A stretch of 64,000 nucleotides of DNA from Amycolatopsis albispora (GCF_003312875.1 NZ_CP015163.1:4898001-4962000), one strand, 5' to 3'. Counted from the stretch's first letter, positions 1-8,042 are shown. Numbers and translations: made by a program. The notes: generated by a model from the sequence alone, not told the origin.

Positions 1-324
1 CCCGATCAGGTGATCTCCCGGCATTTACTTTGCGCAAGAATTCGATCACCCGTCCGGGCAGGCTCACTCCACCAATGCCGCATTCAGGTGGCCATCACGC
101 ACAGTGAGCACAACTACCCCGGGTAACACGCGCCCGTCGAGGGACCCCGCCGTCAAACCCGAAGGACTTACGTGTTTAGCCTGAGGGGTTGCTTGCAGAG
201 CCGAAGCAACCACCCCGGCACCCGGGCGGCTTTTTGACAGCACGCCAATCCGGCTGCGAATCTCGGAATCGCTTTCGAAAGCAATTCACGTTCGAAATCA
301 ACCTTTTCCGAGGAGTTCCCACCC
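1..324 (+). other. Upstream leader region with stacked hairpins
   Basis: No gene is visible before position 325. The stretch holds an 8-bp hairpin (GGTTGCTT at 187-194 with AAGCAACC at 204-211). It is followed directly by a GC hairpin (CCCGG 214-218 with CCGGG 222-226) and then a run of T at 231-235, which looks like an intrinsic terminator or attenuator. It sits about 90 nt upstream of a 30-aa ORF with a good ribosome-binding site. I could not match it to the consensus of a known riboswitch class. An attenuating leader or the terminator of a gene to the left are both possible. Confidence 0.4.
187..235 (+). terminator. Double hairpin followed by T-run
   Basis: Stem GGTTGCTT/AAGCAACC (187-194/204-211, 9-nt loop) is followed by CCCGG-CAC-CCGGG (214-226), CGGC and five T residues. 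The order hairpin-hairpin-T5 fits a rho-independent terminator reading on the plus strand. It may end a transcript from the left or attenuate one entering the small ORF at 325. Confidence 0.5.
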
Positions 325-417
325 ATGCAGATTTTCGCCGCCCACGCCCACCACGCCGACGACATCATCACCAGCGCGCTGGCGTGCCTGGCACACCTCG
401 TGGGCTGGCTCGTCTGA
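325..417 (+). CDS. Putative 30-aa small protein
   Basis: ATG at 325 is preceded at a fitting distance by a GAGGAG Shine-Dalgarno (309-315), and the frame ends with TGA at 415-417. The product begins MQIFAAHAHHADDIITSA and ends in a hydrophobic stretch (LACLAHLVGWLV), so the C-terminal half could be membrane-associated. It contains four histidines in the first half. It could be a leader peptide, but no histidine-related gene follows: the next gene is an FAD oxidase 108 nt downstream. No family is recognised. Support comes only from the RBS, the start codon and the position after the hairpins. Confidence 0.4.
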   Translation: MQIFAAHAHHADDIITSALACLAHLVGWLV

Positions 418-525
418 GTCGCTCCGGCAGAACATGAAAGGTCTTCATAGCGGGATTCGTCCGGCCCGTACTACCCTGCGGTAACCAGGTCTCGGCGCAG
501 AGGTGAGAGGACGGTCGACACCGCC

Positions 526-1926
526 ATGAACGACAGCGGTTCCGGGGGTTTCGAACAACGCCTCGCCGACATCGTCGGCCAGGCCAACCTGCTCACCGGC
601 GAGGCCGTGGGCGAGGACTACGCCCACGACGAATGCCTCACCGTGGAGCCGGCGAAACCCCGCTACGTGGCCAAACCGGCGACCGCCGAAGAAACCGCGG
701 AACTGCTCAAGGCCGCGGGCGAGCACCGGGTTCCGGTGACCGCCCGCGGCTCGGGCAGCGGCCTGTCCGGCGCGGCCAGGCCGCGGCCCGACGGCCTGCT
801 CATCTCCTTCGAGCGGATGAACCAGGTGCTCGAAGTCGACGCCGACAACCACGTCGCCGTGGTGCAGCCCGGCGTCACCCTGGCCGAACTGGACGAGAAG
901 ACCGCCGCGGCCGGGTTGTCCTACACCGTCTACCCCGGTGAGCTGAGCGCGAGCGTCGGCGGCAACGTCGGCACCAACGCGGGCGGCATGCGCGCGGTGA
1001 AGTACGGCGTCACCCGGCACAACGTGCTCGGCCTCCAGGCCGCGCTGCCCAGCGGTGAGCTGATCCGCACCGGCGGCAAGACCACCAAGACCTCCACCGG
1101 GTACGACCTCACCCAGCTGATCATCGGCTCCGAGGGCACGCTCGCGCTGGCCACCGAGGTGATCGTGCGGCTGCACCCGCGCCTGCCGCACGGCGCCACC
1201 GTGCTCGCCCCGTTCGGTGATCTCGACCAGGTGGTGCGCGCGGTGCCGAAGATCATCGCCAGCGGGCTGGACCCGCACATCCTGGAGTACATCGACAACC
1301 TGACCATGGCCGCGATCGTCTACAAGGAACAGTTGTCGCTCGGCGTGCCGGACGAGGTCAGGGACGCGTCGCAGGCCTATCTGGTGGTGTCGCTGGAAAA
1401 CCGCGACAACGACCGGCTGCACGCCGACGTGGAGATCCTCGGCGAACTGCTCGGCGCGCTGGGCGCCGCCGACGTGTACGTGCTGGAAGGACCGGCCGCC
1501 CGCAAGCTGATCGAGGCGCGGGAGAAGGCGTTCTGGACGGCGAAGTCGGTCGGCGCGGACGACGTGATCGACGTGGTCATCCCGCGCGCGGAGATGCCCG
1601 CCTTCCTGGCCAAGGTGCGGGAGCTGGCCACCGCCAGCGAGTCGGGCGCGGTCGGCTGCGGGCACGCCGGGGACGGCAATGTCCACTTGGGAATCTTCCA
1701 GAAGGACCCGGCCAAGCGGCGCGCGCTGCTGCACGAGATCTTCGCGGCGGGCATGGCCGCCGGTGGTTCGATCTCCGGTGAGCACGGCATCGGCCACGCC
1801 AAGAAGGAGCACTTCCTCGAACTGGAGGACCCGGCGAAGATCGAGCTGATGCGCCGGATCAAGCAGTCCTTCGACCCGCTCGGCATCCTCAACCCGGGCG
1901 TTCTCTTCGACCAGGAGTCACAGTGA
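526..1926 (+). CDS. FAD-linked oxidase, GlcD/D-2-hydroxyacid dehydrogenase type
   Basis: The 466-aa protein has the two-domain layout of the GlcD/vanillyl-alcohol-oxidase family. The N-terminal FAD-binding PCMH domain (about residues 35-220) contains the glycine-rich GSGSGLSGAARP and GNVGTNAGG segments. The FAD-oxidase C-terminal domain carries GCGHAGDGNVHLG and SGEHGIGHAKK. Members oxidise D-2-hydroxy acids (glycolate, D-lactate and others) to 2-oxo acids, usually passing electrons to a quinone or ETF. The substrate cannot be told from sequence. The stop overlaps the next gene's GTG by 4 nt (GTGA), so the two are translationally coupled. The neighbour is a ThDP enzyme acting on 2-oxo acids, which suggests a two-step hydroxyacid degradation (inference). 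Confidence 0.9.
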   Translation: MNDSGSGGFEQRLADIVGQANLLTGEAVGEDYAHDECLTVEPAKPRYVAKPATAEETAELLKAAGEHRVPVTARGSGSGLSGAARPRPDGLLISFERMNQVLEVDADNHVAVVQPGVTLAELDEKTAAAGLSYTVYPGELSASVGGNVGTNAGGMRAVKYGVTRHNVLGLQAALPSGELIRTGGKTTKTSTGYDLTQLIIGSEGTLALATEVIVRLHPRLPHGATVLAPFGDLDQVVRAVPKIIASGLDPHILEYIDNLTMAAIVYKEQLSLGVPDEVRDASQAYLVVSLENRDNDRLHADVEILGELLGALGAADVYVLEGPAARKLIEAREKAFWTAKSVGADDVIDVVIPRAEMPAFLAKVRELATASESGAVGCGHAGDGNVHLGIFQKDPAKRRALLHEIFAAGMAAGGSISGEHGIGHAKKEHFLELEDPAKIELMRRIKQSFDPLGILNPGVLFDQESQ

Positions 1927-3482
1927 GCATGAACGGCGCGCAGTCCCTCATCCGCACCCTCGTCGAGGCGGGGGTGGACGTGTGCTTCGCCAACCCGGGC
2001 ACCTCCGAAATGCACTTCGTGGCGGCGCTGGACGCCGTGCCGGAGATGCGCGGGGTCCTCGCGTTGTTCGAAGGCGCGGTGACCGGGGCGGCGGACGGGT
2101 ACGCCCGCATCGCCGGACGGCCGGCGGCGACCCTGCTGCACCTCGGCCCCGGCCTGGCCAACGGCATGGCGAACCTGCACAACGCGCGGCGCGCGCACAC
2201 GCCGGTGGTCAACGTCATCGGCGACCACGCGATCGGCCACAAGAAGTACGACGCGCCACTGGAATCCGACATCGAGGCGCTCACCGGCACGCTGAACGGC
2301 TGGACGCGCCGCTCCGCGCACACCGCCGACGTCGGCGCGGACGCGGCGGCCGCGGTCGCCGCCGCGCAGGACGCGCCGGGCCGGGTGGCCAACCTGATCC
2401 TGCCCGCGGACGTTTCCTGGGGCGAGGGCGGGAAGACCTGCCCGCCGGTGCCCGCGCGCGTGCCGAAGGAAGTGGACGAGACCACCATCAAGCAGATCGC
2501 CGAAGTGCTGCGCACCGGGGAGTCGGCGGCGCTGCTGATCGGCGGTGCGGCCTGCCGGGAGACCGGGCTGCGGGCGGCGAGCCGGATCGCCGCGGCGACC
2601 GGTGCCAAGCCGTTCATCGAGGTTTTCCCCGCGCGCCTCGAACGAGGTGCCGGGCTGCCCAACATCGAGCGGCTCGGGTACCTGGCCGAGCACGTCGAGT
2701 ACCAACTGCAGGGCGTCAAGCACCTGATCGTGGCCGGCGCGAAGGCGCCGGTGTCGTTCTTCGCCTACCCGGGCAAGCCCAGCGACCTGGTGCCCGAAGG
2801 CGCGCACGTGCACACGCTGGCCGGGCTCGAAGCGGACGTGGTCGGCGCGCTGCAGGACCTGGCCGACGTGGTCGCCGCGGACACCGAACCCGTGCTGCAG
2901 GAGGAAAAGCGGCCCGCGCTGCCGAGCGGTCCGCTGACCCCGCAGAACTGGGTCGAGGTGATCGGGGCGCTGCTGCCGGACAACGCGATCATCTCCGACG
3001 AGGCGAACACCTCCGGTGTGCTGCTGCCCGCGGCCACCGCCGGCGCGCCGCGGCACGACGTGCTCACGCTGACCGGTGGCGCGATCGGCCAGGGCATCCC
3101 GGTGGCCACCGGCGCGGCGATCGCGGCGCCGGACCGGCCGGTGATCAACCTGCAGTCCGACGGCAGCGCGCTGTACACGATTTCGGCGCTGTGGACGCAG
3201 GCGCGGGAGAAGTCGAACGTCACCACGGTGCTGCTGAACAACCGGGCGTACGCGATCCTGCGGATGGAGCTGCAGCGCGTGGGTGCCGACGGTTCCGGCC
3301 CGAAGGCGGCGGAGCTGCTGGACCTTTCGGGGCCGGACATGGACTTCGTGAAGATCGCCGAGGGCATGGGCGTGCCCGCCCGCCGGGCGACGACCACCGA
3401 GGAGCTGGCGGACGCGTTCTCGTGGGCGCTGGCCGAGCCGGGCCCGCACCTGATCGACACGATCGTGCCGCCGCTCGTCTGA
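1923..3482 (+). CDS. ThDP-dependent decarboxylase/acetolactate synthase-like
   Basis: The 519-aa protein has the three-domain fold of ThDP enzymes of the acetolactate synthase/benzoylformate decarboxylase family. The N-terminal pyrimidine-binding domain holds the activating glutamate in ALFEGAVTGAADGYARI (about residue 50). The C-terminal pyrophosphate domain has SDGSALYTISALWTQ followed by LLNNRAYAIL, a variant of the GDG-X(24-27)-N motif with Ser in place of the first Gly. No catalytic partner subunit such as IlvN lies nearby. This argues against a role in branched-chain amino acid synthesis and for a 2-oxo acid decarboxylase or lyase. GTG at 1923 lies inside the upstream stop (GTGA overlap). 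Exact substrate is unknown. Confidence 0.85.
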   Translation: MSMNGAQSLIRTLVEAGVDVCFANPGTSEMHFVAALDAVPEMRGVLALFEGAVTGAADGYARIAGRPAATLLHLGPGLANGMANLHNARRAHTPVVNVIGDHAIGHKKYDAPLESDIEALTGTLNGWTRRSAHTADVGADAAAAVAAAQDAPGRVANLILPADVSWGEGGKTCPPVPARVPKEVDETTIKQIAEVLRTGESAALLIGGAACRETGLRAASRIAAATGAKPFIEVFPARLERGAGLPNIERLGYLAEHVEYQLQGVKHLIVAGAKAPVSFFAYPGKPSDLVPEGAHVHTLAGLEADVVGALQDLADVVAADTEPVLQEEKRPALPSGPLTPQNWVEVIGALLPDNAIISDEANTSGVLLPAATAGAPRHDVLTLTGGAIGQGIPVATGAAIAAPDRPVINLQSDGSALYTISALWTQAREKSNVTTVLLNNRAYAILRMELQRVGADGSGPKAAELLDLSGPDMDFVKIAEGMGVPARRATTTEELADAFSWALAEPGPHLIDTIVPPLV

Positions 3483-3586
3483 TTTTCACAGGGTCTTCTC
3501 AGAAAGATCTTCGGTAACTGACGGTTTCGCCCGGTTCACTGGAGGTGTACCGGGCGGAACCCGGTCGTACCGTGAGGAGGCCGGCC

Positions 3587-4318
3587 ATGATGACCACGCT
3601 CCAGCTGACCGTCGGACAGCGCCCGATGTCGGATTCGGTCAGCAAGCGCGGGCCGCGCTCCATCAACGCCGACGCGGTCGCCACCCACACCGACGCGGTC
3701 TCGGGACGCACGGCCTTCGTGGTCGCGGACGGCGTCGGCGACCACCTGCTCGCCGCCCGCGCGGCGCGCCTGTCGGCGCGGGTCGCCGCGGAAACCGCGT
3801 CCCATTCCGGGGCGCACGCGGGTTTGCTGGCGGCGCAACGGGAACTGCGGTCGCAGTTCGACCAGCAGCAGGCGGACTGCGTGCTGATCGTGGCCGTGCT
3901 GCCGCCGCTGGACTCACCGGCCGAAGCGCAGGCGGACATCGCGTGGGTGGGTGACTGCCGGTTGTACCGGTGGAACGGGCGGGTGCTGTCGCAGCTGACC
4001 GTGGACCACACGCTGGCGGAGTTCTGGCGCTCGCAGGACATGGTGCCGTCGGCGCGCATGGAGCACGTGGTGACCGACTCGGTCCGCACCGCACGGGAGT
4101 CGGACATCGGCCGCGCCTTCACCCCGGTCCGCGGTGGCCGGTTGCTGCTGTGCACCGACGGGGTGCACAAGACCTTGAACATGGTGGCGGTCAAGGAACT
4201 CCTGTCCGGCGCCGAAGACCCGCACTCGGCCGCCGACCAGCTGGTGACCACCGCCCACACCCTGGGCAGCGGCGACAACGCCACCGCCGTGGTCGTCGAC
4301 CTCCAACCCCTGCCGTAA
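3587..4318 (+). CDS. PP2C-family serine/threonine phosphatase
   Basis: The 243-aa protein has the metal-binding motifs of PPM/PP2C phosphatases: VVADGVGDH near residue 45, IAWVGDCRLYRW about 120, LLLCTDGVHKTL about 190 and GSGDNATAVVV near the C-terminus. There is no transmembrane segment, so a cytosolic phosphatase acting on phospho-Ser/Thr proteins is expected. The frame is open from 3545, but ATG 3587 is preferred because GTGAGGAGG (3572-3580) lies just upstream. A short hairpin (CCGGG 3550-3554 with CCCGG 3560-3564) sits in the 5' leader. The gene is followed by a long palindrome between it and a convergent gene. Confidence 0.88.
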   Translation: MMTTLQLTVGQRPMSDSVSKRGPRSINADAVATHTDAVSGRTAFVVADGVGDHLLAARAARLSARVAAETASHSGAHAGLLAAQRELRSQFDQQQADCVLIVAVLPPLDSPAEAQADIAWVGDCRLYRWNGRVLSQLTVDHTLAEFWRSQDMVPSARMEHVVTDSVRTARESDIGRAFTPVRGGRLLLCTDGVHKTLNMVAVKELLSGAEDPHSAADQLVTTAHTLGSGDNATAVVVDLQPLP

Positions 4319-4332
4319 CCACGCCAATCAGA

Positions 4333-4383
4333 ACACGAATGTGGCTTTCGGGGCATATTTCGCCCCGAAAGCCACATTCGTGT
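4333..4383. repeat. Intergenic palindrome, ACACGAATGTGGCTTT family, copy 1
   Basis: A perfect 22-bp inverted repeat (4333-4354 with 4362-4383) is separated by a 7-nt A/T-rich loop. The outer arm is ACACGAATGTGGCTTT and the inner part is CGGGGC. It lies between convergent genes, so as RNA it would form a strong hairpin in either direction (bidirectional terminator). The outer arm is the same as in copies at 42915, 55809 and 63098, which terminator function alone does not require. Confidence 0.9.
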
Positions 4384-4540
4384 CCAAGCCCCACGCCCGA
4401 CAAACCCGGGCGCACTACACCAACCCTGCAAACCGGCGGCCGGGCGCGTCACCGAACCACCGCGCCCACCCAGCCCTCCCCATCCCCGATCCCAAGCCGC
4501 CACCGTCGTCACAATGAGCAATCGGGGTGGCCTCCCCCTA

Positions 4541-5110
4541 TCAAGGCAGTCCACTCACCACCCGTTCAGCGAAACGGCGGGACTCGGCGCAAGCGTCCAC
4601 CGGGTCGCTTTGGAGCGTGGTGAAGCTGACCGCGGCCCCCTGCGAATCGGCCAGGTCCACGTAGACGGCGCAGATCTTCAGCGCGTCGGCACGTCCGTCG
4701 GTCTCCACGTTGTCCAGGAGTGCGGGGTAACCCGCCACCGAAAGCTCTTCCGCGGCCCGCACCCGCCCCCGCCACAAAGGCACCGGCCGGACCTGCGGGA
4801 ACCACCGGACCTTGAGCACCGGATGCGCTCCCGTCCCGGTCAGCTCACAAACCGGCTGCGGGCCGTCCTCGGTGAACATCCGGTCGTCCGGCAGCTCCCG
4901 CCGGGACACGAAGCCCGGTTCGCCGGGCACCGACAGGCACGGCGTCCTGGCCAGCGCACCGACATCGACGGGACGCGGGATCGCCGGCGGCCCGCCGGGC
5001 GGCGCCTCGTCCGGCGGCGCGCAGGCGGCCAGCAGCAGCAACGCGGCCACGGCCAGGACTCGCCCGTCCAGCAGTTTCCGGAGCACCACGGTGAAACCGT
5101 TGTCCGGCAT
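4541..5110 (-). CDS. DUF3558-like lipoprotein
   Basis: The 189-aa protein has a lipoprotein signal peptide: a hydrophobic core from about 18 to 28 followed by lipobox LLAAC with the lipidated Cys at residue 30. A Pro-rich linker follows. The mature part has two conserved-looking Cys residues (PCLSVPG and VCELTG) and the pattern RFAERVVSGLP at the end, typical of the DUF3558 family of secreted actinobacterial lipoproteins. Function of the family is unknown. Start ATG at 5110 has GGGAGGGG upstream. It is convergent with the PP2C gene, the palindrome at 4333 lying between them. Confidence 0.75.
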   Translation of the reverse strand: MPDNGFTVVLRKLLDGRVLAVAALLLLAACAPPDEAPPGGPPAIPRPVDVGALARTPCLSVPGEPGFVSRRELPDDRMFTEDGPQPVCELTGTGAHPVLKVRWFPQVRPVPLWRGRVRAAEELSVAGYPALLDNVETDGRADALKICAVYVDLADSQGAAVSFTTLQSDPVDACAESRRFAERVVSGLP

Positions 5111-5197
5111 CGCCCCTCCCGTCGCGATGCCTTCCTTGCTACCAGAGCCCCACCGCGGAACGGGAAATCCGCCGCCCGGTTCACTCGATCGTTGCAG

Positions 5198-6340
5198 CTA
5201 CGCGCAACCGCCGTCCGGCGTGCAAAAGCGGACCTCCGGATACCGCGACGAAGGCGCCGCCAAAAGACCCTGCGGAATGCCACGCAAATGCTCATCAAAG
5301 AAAGCCCGTACATACCGCCGCGTGATCACCGAAGTCCGTTCAGCGGAAAGCTCCGCCCCGACATCCAAACCAGCCTGTTCCGCCAGCAAACCGACATCAG
5401 TGAACGAAGCATGCTCCGGCCCCCGCACCACCAGCCACCGCTTCCACCCGGTCATCGACGCCCAGTCGCGCTCCCACGTCCCCGACTGTTCACCGGTTCC
5501 CGGCGCGTACTGGCTTTCCCTGCCCAAGAACAAAAACGGCCGCGTAAGCTCACCAGTCAACGGCGTGCTGTTCATGCCATCGATGTTGATTCCCGCCTTG
5601 ATCCGCGAATCGGCCATCATCGCATGCACACTGCTCGCGCCGCCCACCGAATGCCCCGCCATCGCGATCCGCGAACCGTCCACGAAGCGACCCCAGTCGG
5701 CCAGCAGTGAATCGATGACAAACGAAACATCGGCCGCTCGCCCATCGGCCAGCTTCTTCCAGAACGCGTCCGCGGTTTCCGGCGTTCGCGTGATTTCACA
5801 GGCCACGCACTCCGTCACCCGCCCGTCCGGGAAGGTCGTGGCCACATTCTCGTAGGTGTGGTCGACCACGGCCACCACAAACCCGTGACTCGCCAGGTCC
5901 TCCGCCAACCCCGAAAGCGTGGCCCGCGGTTTCGTGAACCCCGGCGAAAGCACCACCAGCGGCCACCGGCCCATCGGCGATGCGTCGGCCACCGAATTCA
6001 TCTTGGTACGACTGAACAAGTCGTACGGCAGCGAAGTGATCTCCCCATCCTTCAACAACAGCTCCGACTCCAGCGGTGTCATGTACTGCGCCCGCCGCCC
6101 GTGCGGCACGAAGGTCGGGTGGAAGACCGAAACCATCAGCTCACGCGACCCGGCCGACGGCACCCAGGTGTCCGGGCGCGACCAATCCACCAAGTGCATC
6201 ACGGTCTTGCCCACCGGCAACGCCCCGGTCGTCTTGGGCAGCCGCGGCGTGAAATCCGGCGAAGCCGAAGCGGGCACCGCACCCGCGGCGAGCGCGAGCA
6301 CCCCGATCAGCACCACCACGCCCTGTCGCACACGTCTCAT
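5198..6340 (-). CDS. Secreted alpha/beta hydrolase, PAF-acetylhydrolase-like
   Basis: The roughly 380-aa protein begins with a Sec signal peptide (RRVRQGVVVLIGVLALAAGAV, cleavage after ASA). The body is an alpha/beta hydrolase of the platelet-activating-factor acetylhydrolase type: VVLSPGF (oxyanion region), nucleophile elbow AGHSVGGASSV with Ser, and a late His in GPEHASF. A lipase/esterase acting outside the cell is expected; the substrate is unknown. ATG 6340 is directly preceded by an in-frame GTG at 6343; AGGGGA lies just upstream and suits either. The AT-rich stretch upstream is unusual for this window. Confidence 0.8.
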   Translation of the reverse strand: MRRVRQGVVVLIGVLALAAGAVPASASPDFTPRLPKTTGALPVGKTVMHLVDWSRPDTWVPSAGSRELMVSVFHPTFVPHGRRAQYMTPLESELLLKDGEITSLPYDLFSRTKMNSVADASPMGRWPLVVLSPGFTKPRATLSGLAEDLASHGFVVAVVDHTYENVATTFPDGRVTECVACEITRTPETADAFWKKLADGRAADVSFVIDSLLADWGRFVDGSRIAMAGHSVGGASSVHAMMADSRIKAGINIDGMNSTPLTGELTRPFLFLGRESQYAPGTGEQSGTWERDWASMTGWKRWLVVRGPEHASFTDVGLLAEQAGLDVGAELSAERTSVITRRYVRAFFDEHLRGIPQGLLAAPSSRYPEVRFCTPDGGCA

Positions 6341-6343
6341 CAC

Positions 6344-6395
6344 GAGGTCCCCTAACTCTATTTATCTAGCTACCTAGCACTATAGCCATAGACGA
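6344..6395 (-). promoter_or_regulatory. AT-rich promoter/operator region of the secreted esterase
   Basis: Reading toward the gene, this stretch contains GCTATAGTGCTAGGTAGCTAG followed by ATAAATAGAG, far richer in A/T than surrounding DNA, with repeated CTAG/TAGCTA words. Such arrangements often hold a -10 element and a repressor site. I cannot assign the regulator, and no regulator gene is adjacent. Confidence 0.35.
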
Positions 6396-6419
6396 CCCCG
6401 CGCGCGCAAAAGACTGTCG

Positions 6420-6742
6420 GTGGGCCGTGCGCGGCCGGCCACAGCGGGGTGATCGTGAACCATCAGATGGACTTGCAGAGCCCCGCGGAGCGATGATCGC
6501 GTCTCGGACCGAGCCCGGCTCGCCGACGCTGATCGGCCGCACGTACCGCTTCGCCAGCCCGCACCAGTCGATGTGCGCCTCGCTGAAACCGATCTCGTCG
6601 GCGGTCTCCGGGCCGCGCAGGTGGTGGGGCAGTTAGGTCAGCGCGGCCAGCAGCGGATCGAGCCGGTCAGGATCCGGCGGCCTTCCGGCACGGTCGGCAT
6701 CCGCGGGTAGGACTTCGCGACGTAGGCGACAAGATCGAACAT
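6420..6742 (-). pseudogene. Coding remnants of unknown origin
   Basis: On the minus strand, one frame gives DPLLAALT, an in-frame TAA, then LPHHLRGPETADEIGFSEAH and further protein-like sequence, running from about 6680 down to about 6470. Another frame has a 34-codon ORF beginning MFDLVAYVAKSYPRMPTV (6742-6638). Both look like real protein sequence, but neither makes an intact gene and neither is recognised. I read this as decayed coding DNA at the left part of the degenerate island at 6.4-8.2 kb. Confidence 0.35.
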
Positions 6743-6813
6743 CCCTCACCGTCCGTAACGCCTCGATCGACGGCGACGATCTCTCCTTACCCACAACGGA
6801 AAGGGCAACCGAA

Positions 6814-6993
6814 ATGGCCGTCGAGGTACACACCCACGCCAACAGCCGTGAGCTACACAGCAACGCGCAATCATTCGACATCCACCAGGCTTCCGGCCAC
6901 CTGTACCTCTACGGGCCAGAAGACGACCAGGGCGTGGTGCGACTGCTCGCTGCCTACTCTTCGGGTAGCTGGCGCTCAGCCAAACTCGACTAG
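6814..6993 (+). CDS. Small hypothetical protein, 59 aa
   Basis: ATG at 6814 follows GGAAAGGG (6798-6805) and the frame runs to TAG at 6991-6993. The product begins MAVEVHTHANSRELHSNAQS and contains HLYLYG and LLAAYSSGSWRSAKLD. The composition is that of a real soluble protein (balanced charge, His-rich N-terminus), not a shadow frame. No family is recognised. It lies alone in the decayed island next to a WhiB-like gene and a broken glycosyltransferase, and may be cargo of a former mobile element. Confidence 0.6.
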   Translation: MAVEVHTHANSRELHSNAQSFDIHQASGHLYLYGPEDDQGVVRLLAAYSSGSWRSAKLD

Positions 6994-7087
6994 CTCAACT
7001 CAGACGGCGTGCGCGGACACCCTCCGCGTCCTTGCCCGCCGCGGGCCTGGACCGAGGGCTCACCCTCCCTGTGGGGAGGGAGCGGAC

Positions 7088-7324
7088 TTACGGCCGCCTT
7101 AACCTCGGGCCGCATCTGGTCGCCGTCGTCGAGGAGCGCACCCCAGTCGATGGTGACCCGCCATATCGGCCGGTCGCTGGTGGCCGACGCGCCCGGCGGT
7201 CGGTGTCCGCGGTAACGATGCCCTCATGCGGCCTCAGCGTCTGCTCCCGTACGGAACGGACAGCGCAGGCCAGCAGGTGTCGCCGTACTTCGATCGTGGG
7301 AATCACGACCGTGATGGCATCCAT
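7088..7324 (-). pseudogene. Truncated, frameshifted family-2 glycosyltransferase
   Basis: The minus-strand ATG at 7324 has GGGAAGGA upstream and opens with MDAITVVIPTIEVRRHLLAC, followed by AVRSVREQTLRP, the classic nucleotide-sugar-binding N-terminus of GT2 transferases. Near 7190-7199 (a GC-rich cgcgcccggcgg stretch) the frame breaks. A neighbouring frame continues as GASATSDRPIWRVTIDWGALL and DDGDQMRPEV, the expected next part of a GT2 domain. The rest of the enzyme is missing. A gene killed by an indel and a 3' truncation is the simplest reading. Confidence 0.65.
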
Positions 7325-7350
7325 GATGGATCCTTCCCGTAACTCCTCGT

Positions 7351-7767
7351 ATGGCAACTCAATTCCCGAGGAATCACCGACAACGCCGAGTCCCGGATTG
7401 GCATTCGCGCGGATCTTGCCTCAAGTTCCCAGAGCTGAGAGACGCGTGGCTCGATGCCAAGCCCGGCAGCGTGGAGCAGTACGCCGCCCGGGCCATCTGC
7501 GCGGTTTGCCCGGTCCGGTTCCCGTGCGCCGTCTCCGCTCTAGAGCGGGGCGAACCGAACGGGATCTGGGGAGGCCTCGATCGCCACGATCGCAAGGCTG
7601 TGGCCCTGGAGTTTGGCTATCCGGTTCCATCGGCGCTGCCGGAGCACGGCACCAACTCGAGATACGCGAAGCACGCCTGTCGTTGCCCGGTATGCCGAGA
7701 CGCACACCGGGTGTACGAGCAGGAACGGCGGCGGCGAGCCCAACGCTCATCGCTCCAGCAGTCGTAA
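7351..7767 (+). CDS. WhiB-like regulator with C-terminal zinc-type tail
   Basis: The 138-aa protein has the four [4Fe-4S] cysteines of the WhiB family (C23, C50, C53, C59; C-X2-C-X5-C) and the family's G-I-W-G-G turn (GIWGGLDRHDRKA, residues 71-83). Unusually, a second module follows: HGTNSRYAKHACRCPVCR, with H99, C110, C112 and C115, then an Arg-rich end. The H-G-T-x3-Y-x2-H-x-C-R-C pattern is, from my knowledge, frequent in actinophage and integrative-element proteins. WhiB proteins act with sigma factors on transcription. It sits in a decayed mobile island, so an element-borne regulator is likely. Confidence 0.8.
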   Translation: MATQFPRNHRQRRVPDWHSRGSCLKFPELRDAWLDAKPGSVEQYAARAICAVCPVRFPCAVSALERGEPNGIWGGLDRHDRKAVALEFGYPVPSALPEHGTNSRYAKHACRCPVCRDAHRVYEQERRRRAQRSSLQQS

Positions 7768-8020
7768 CAGTTCGCCGCGGTAGACACCGATTTCGCTGTA
7801 TGTGGCGTGATCGGTGATGCCTTCTTGCCGCGCCACGGCTTGGCGATTGAGCTGGTATGGGAAGACGACGGCCACGTCGAATTCGCGGGAGAGCTGCTTG
7901 AGGCCGCGACTGGTTCAGGGCTCTAAGGCCGGCCCCGCGACGAAGATCCCGTACAAATCGGTGTATCGCCTGCACATAGAGCCGACGATCCCGACGCCGA
8001 CCGGGCGGGACAAGTTCGGG
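7747..8020 (-). pseudogene. Broken ORF with helicase-like core
   Basis: In one minus-strand frame the sequence reads VGIVGSMCRRYTDLYGIFVA, GPALEP, a TGA (7915-7917), then GLKQLSREFDVAVVFPYQLN, RQAVARQEG and finally GVYRGELLRLLER before TGA at 7747. The LKxLxxExxVxVxxxxQLNR pattern resembles the Walker-B region of DnaB-type replicative helicases, but this is weak evidence. The in-frame stop and lack of other domains mean the gene is not functional as it stands. It overlaps the end of the WhiB-like gene by about 20 nt. Confidence 0.4.
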
Positions 8021-8042
8021 CAGCTCCGCTAGGAGACGACGC

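Noticed and set aside
1..324. Cyclic-di-AMP (ydaO) or other known riboswitch
   Set aside because: The expected conserved blocks of the ydaO class could not be found; only hairpins plus a T-run are certain.
445..3449. Long minus-strand open frames opposite the oxidase and ThDP genes
   Set aside because: They arise from GC-biased third positions of the real genes, encode Arg/Ala/Gly/Val-rich low-information sequence, and lack domains or RBS.
1923..3482. Acetolactate synthase for branched-chain amino acid synthesis (ilvB)
   Set aside because: No ilvN or ilvC follows, the gene is coupled to an FAD oxidase, and the GDGS motif is altered.
4490..4560. Small plus-strand gene beginning at 4514
   Set aside because: The frame runs antisense to the DUF3558-like lipoprotein gene and has no protein-like sequence.
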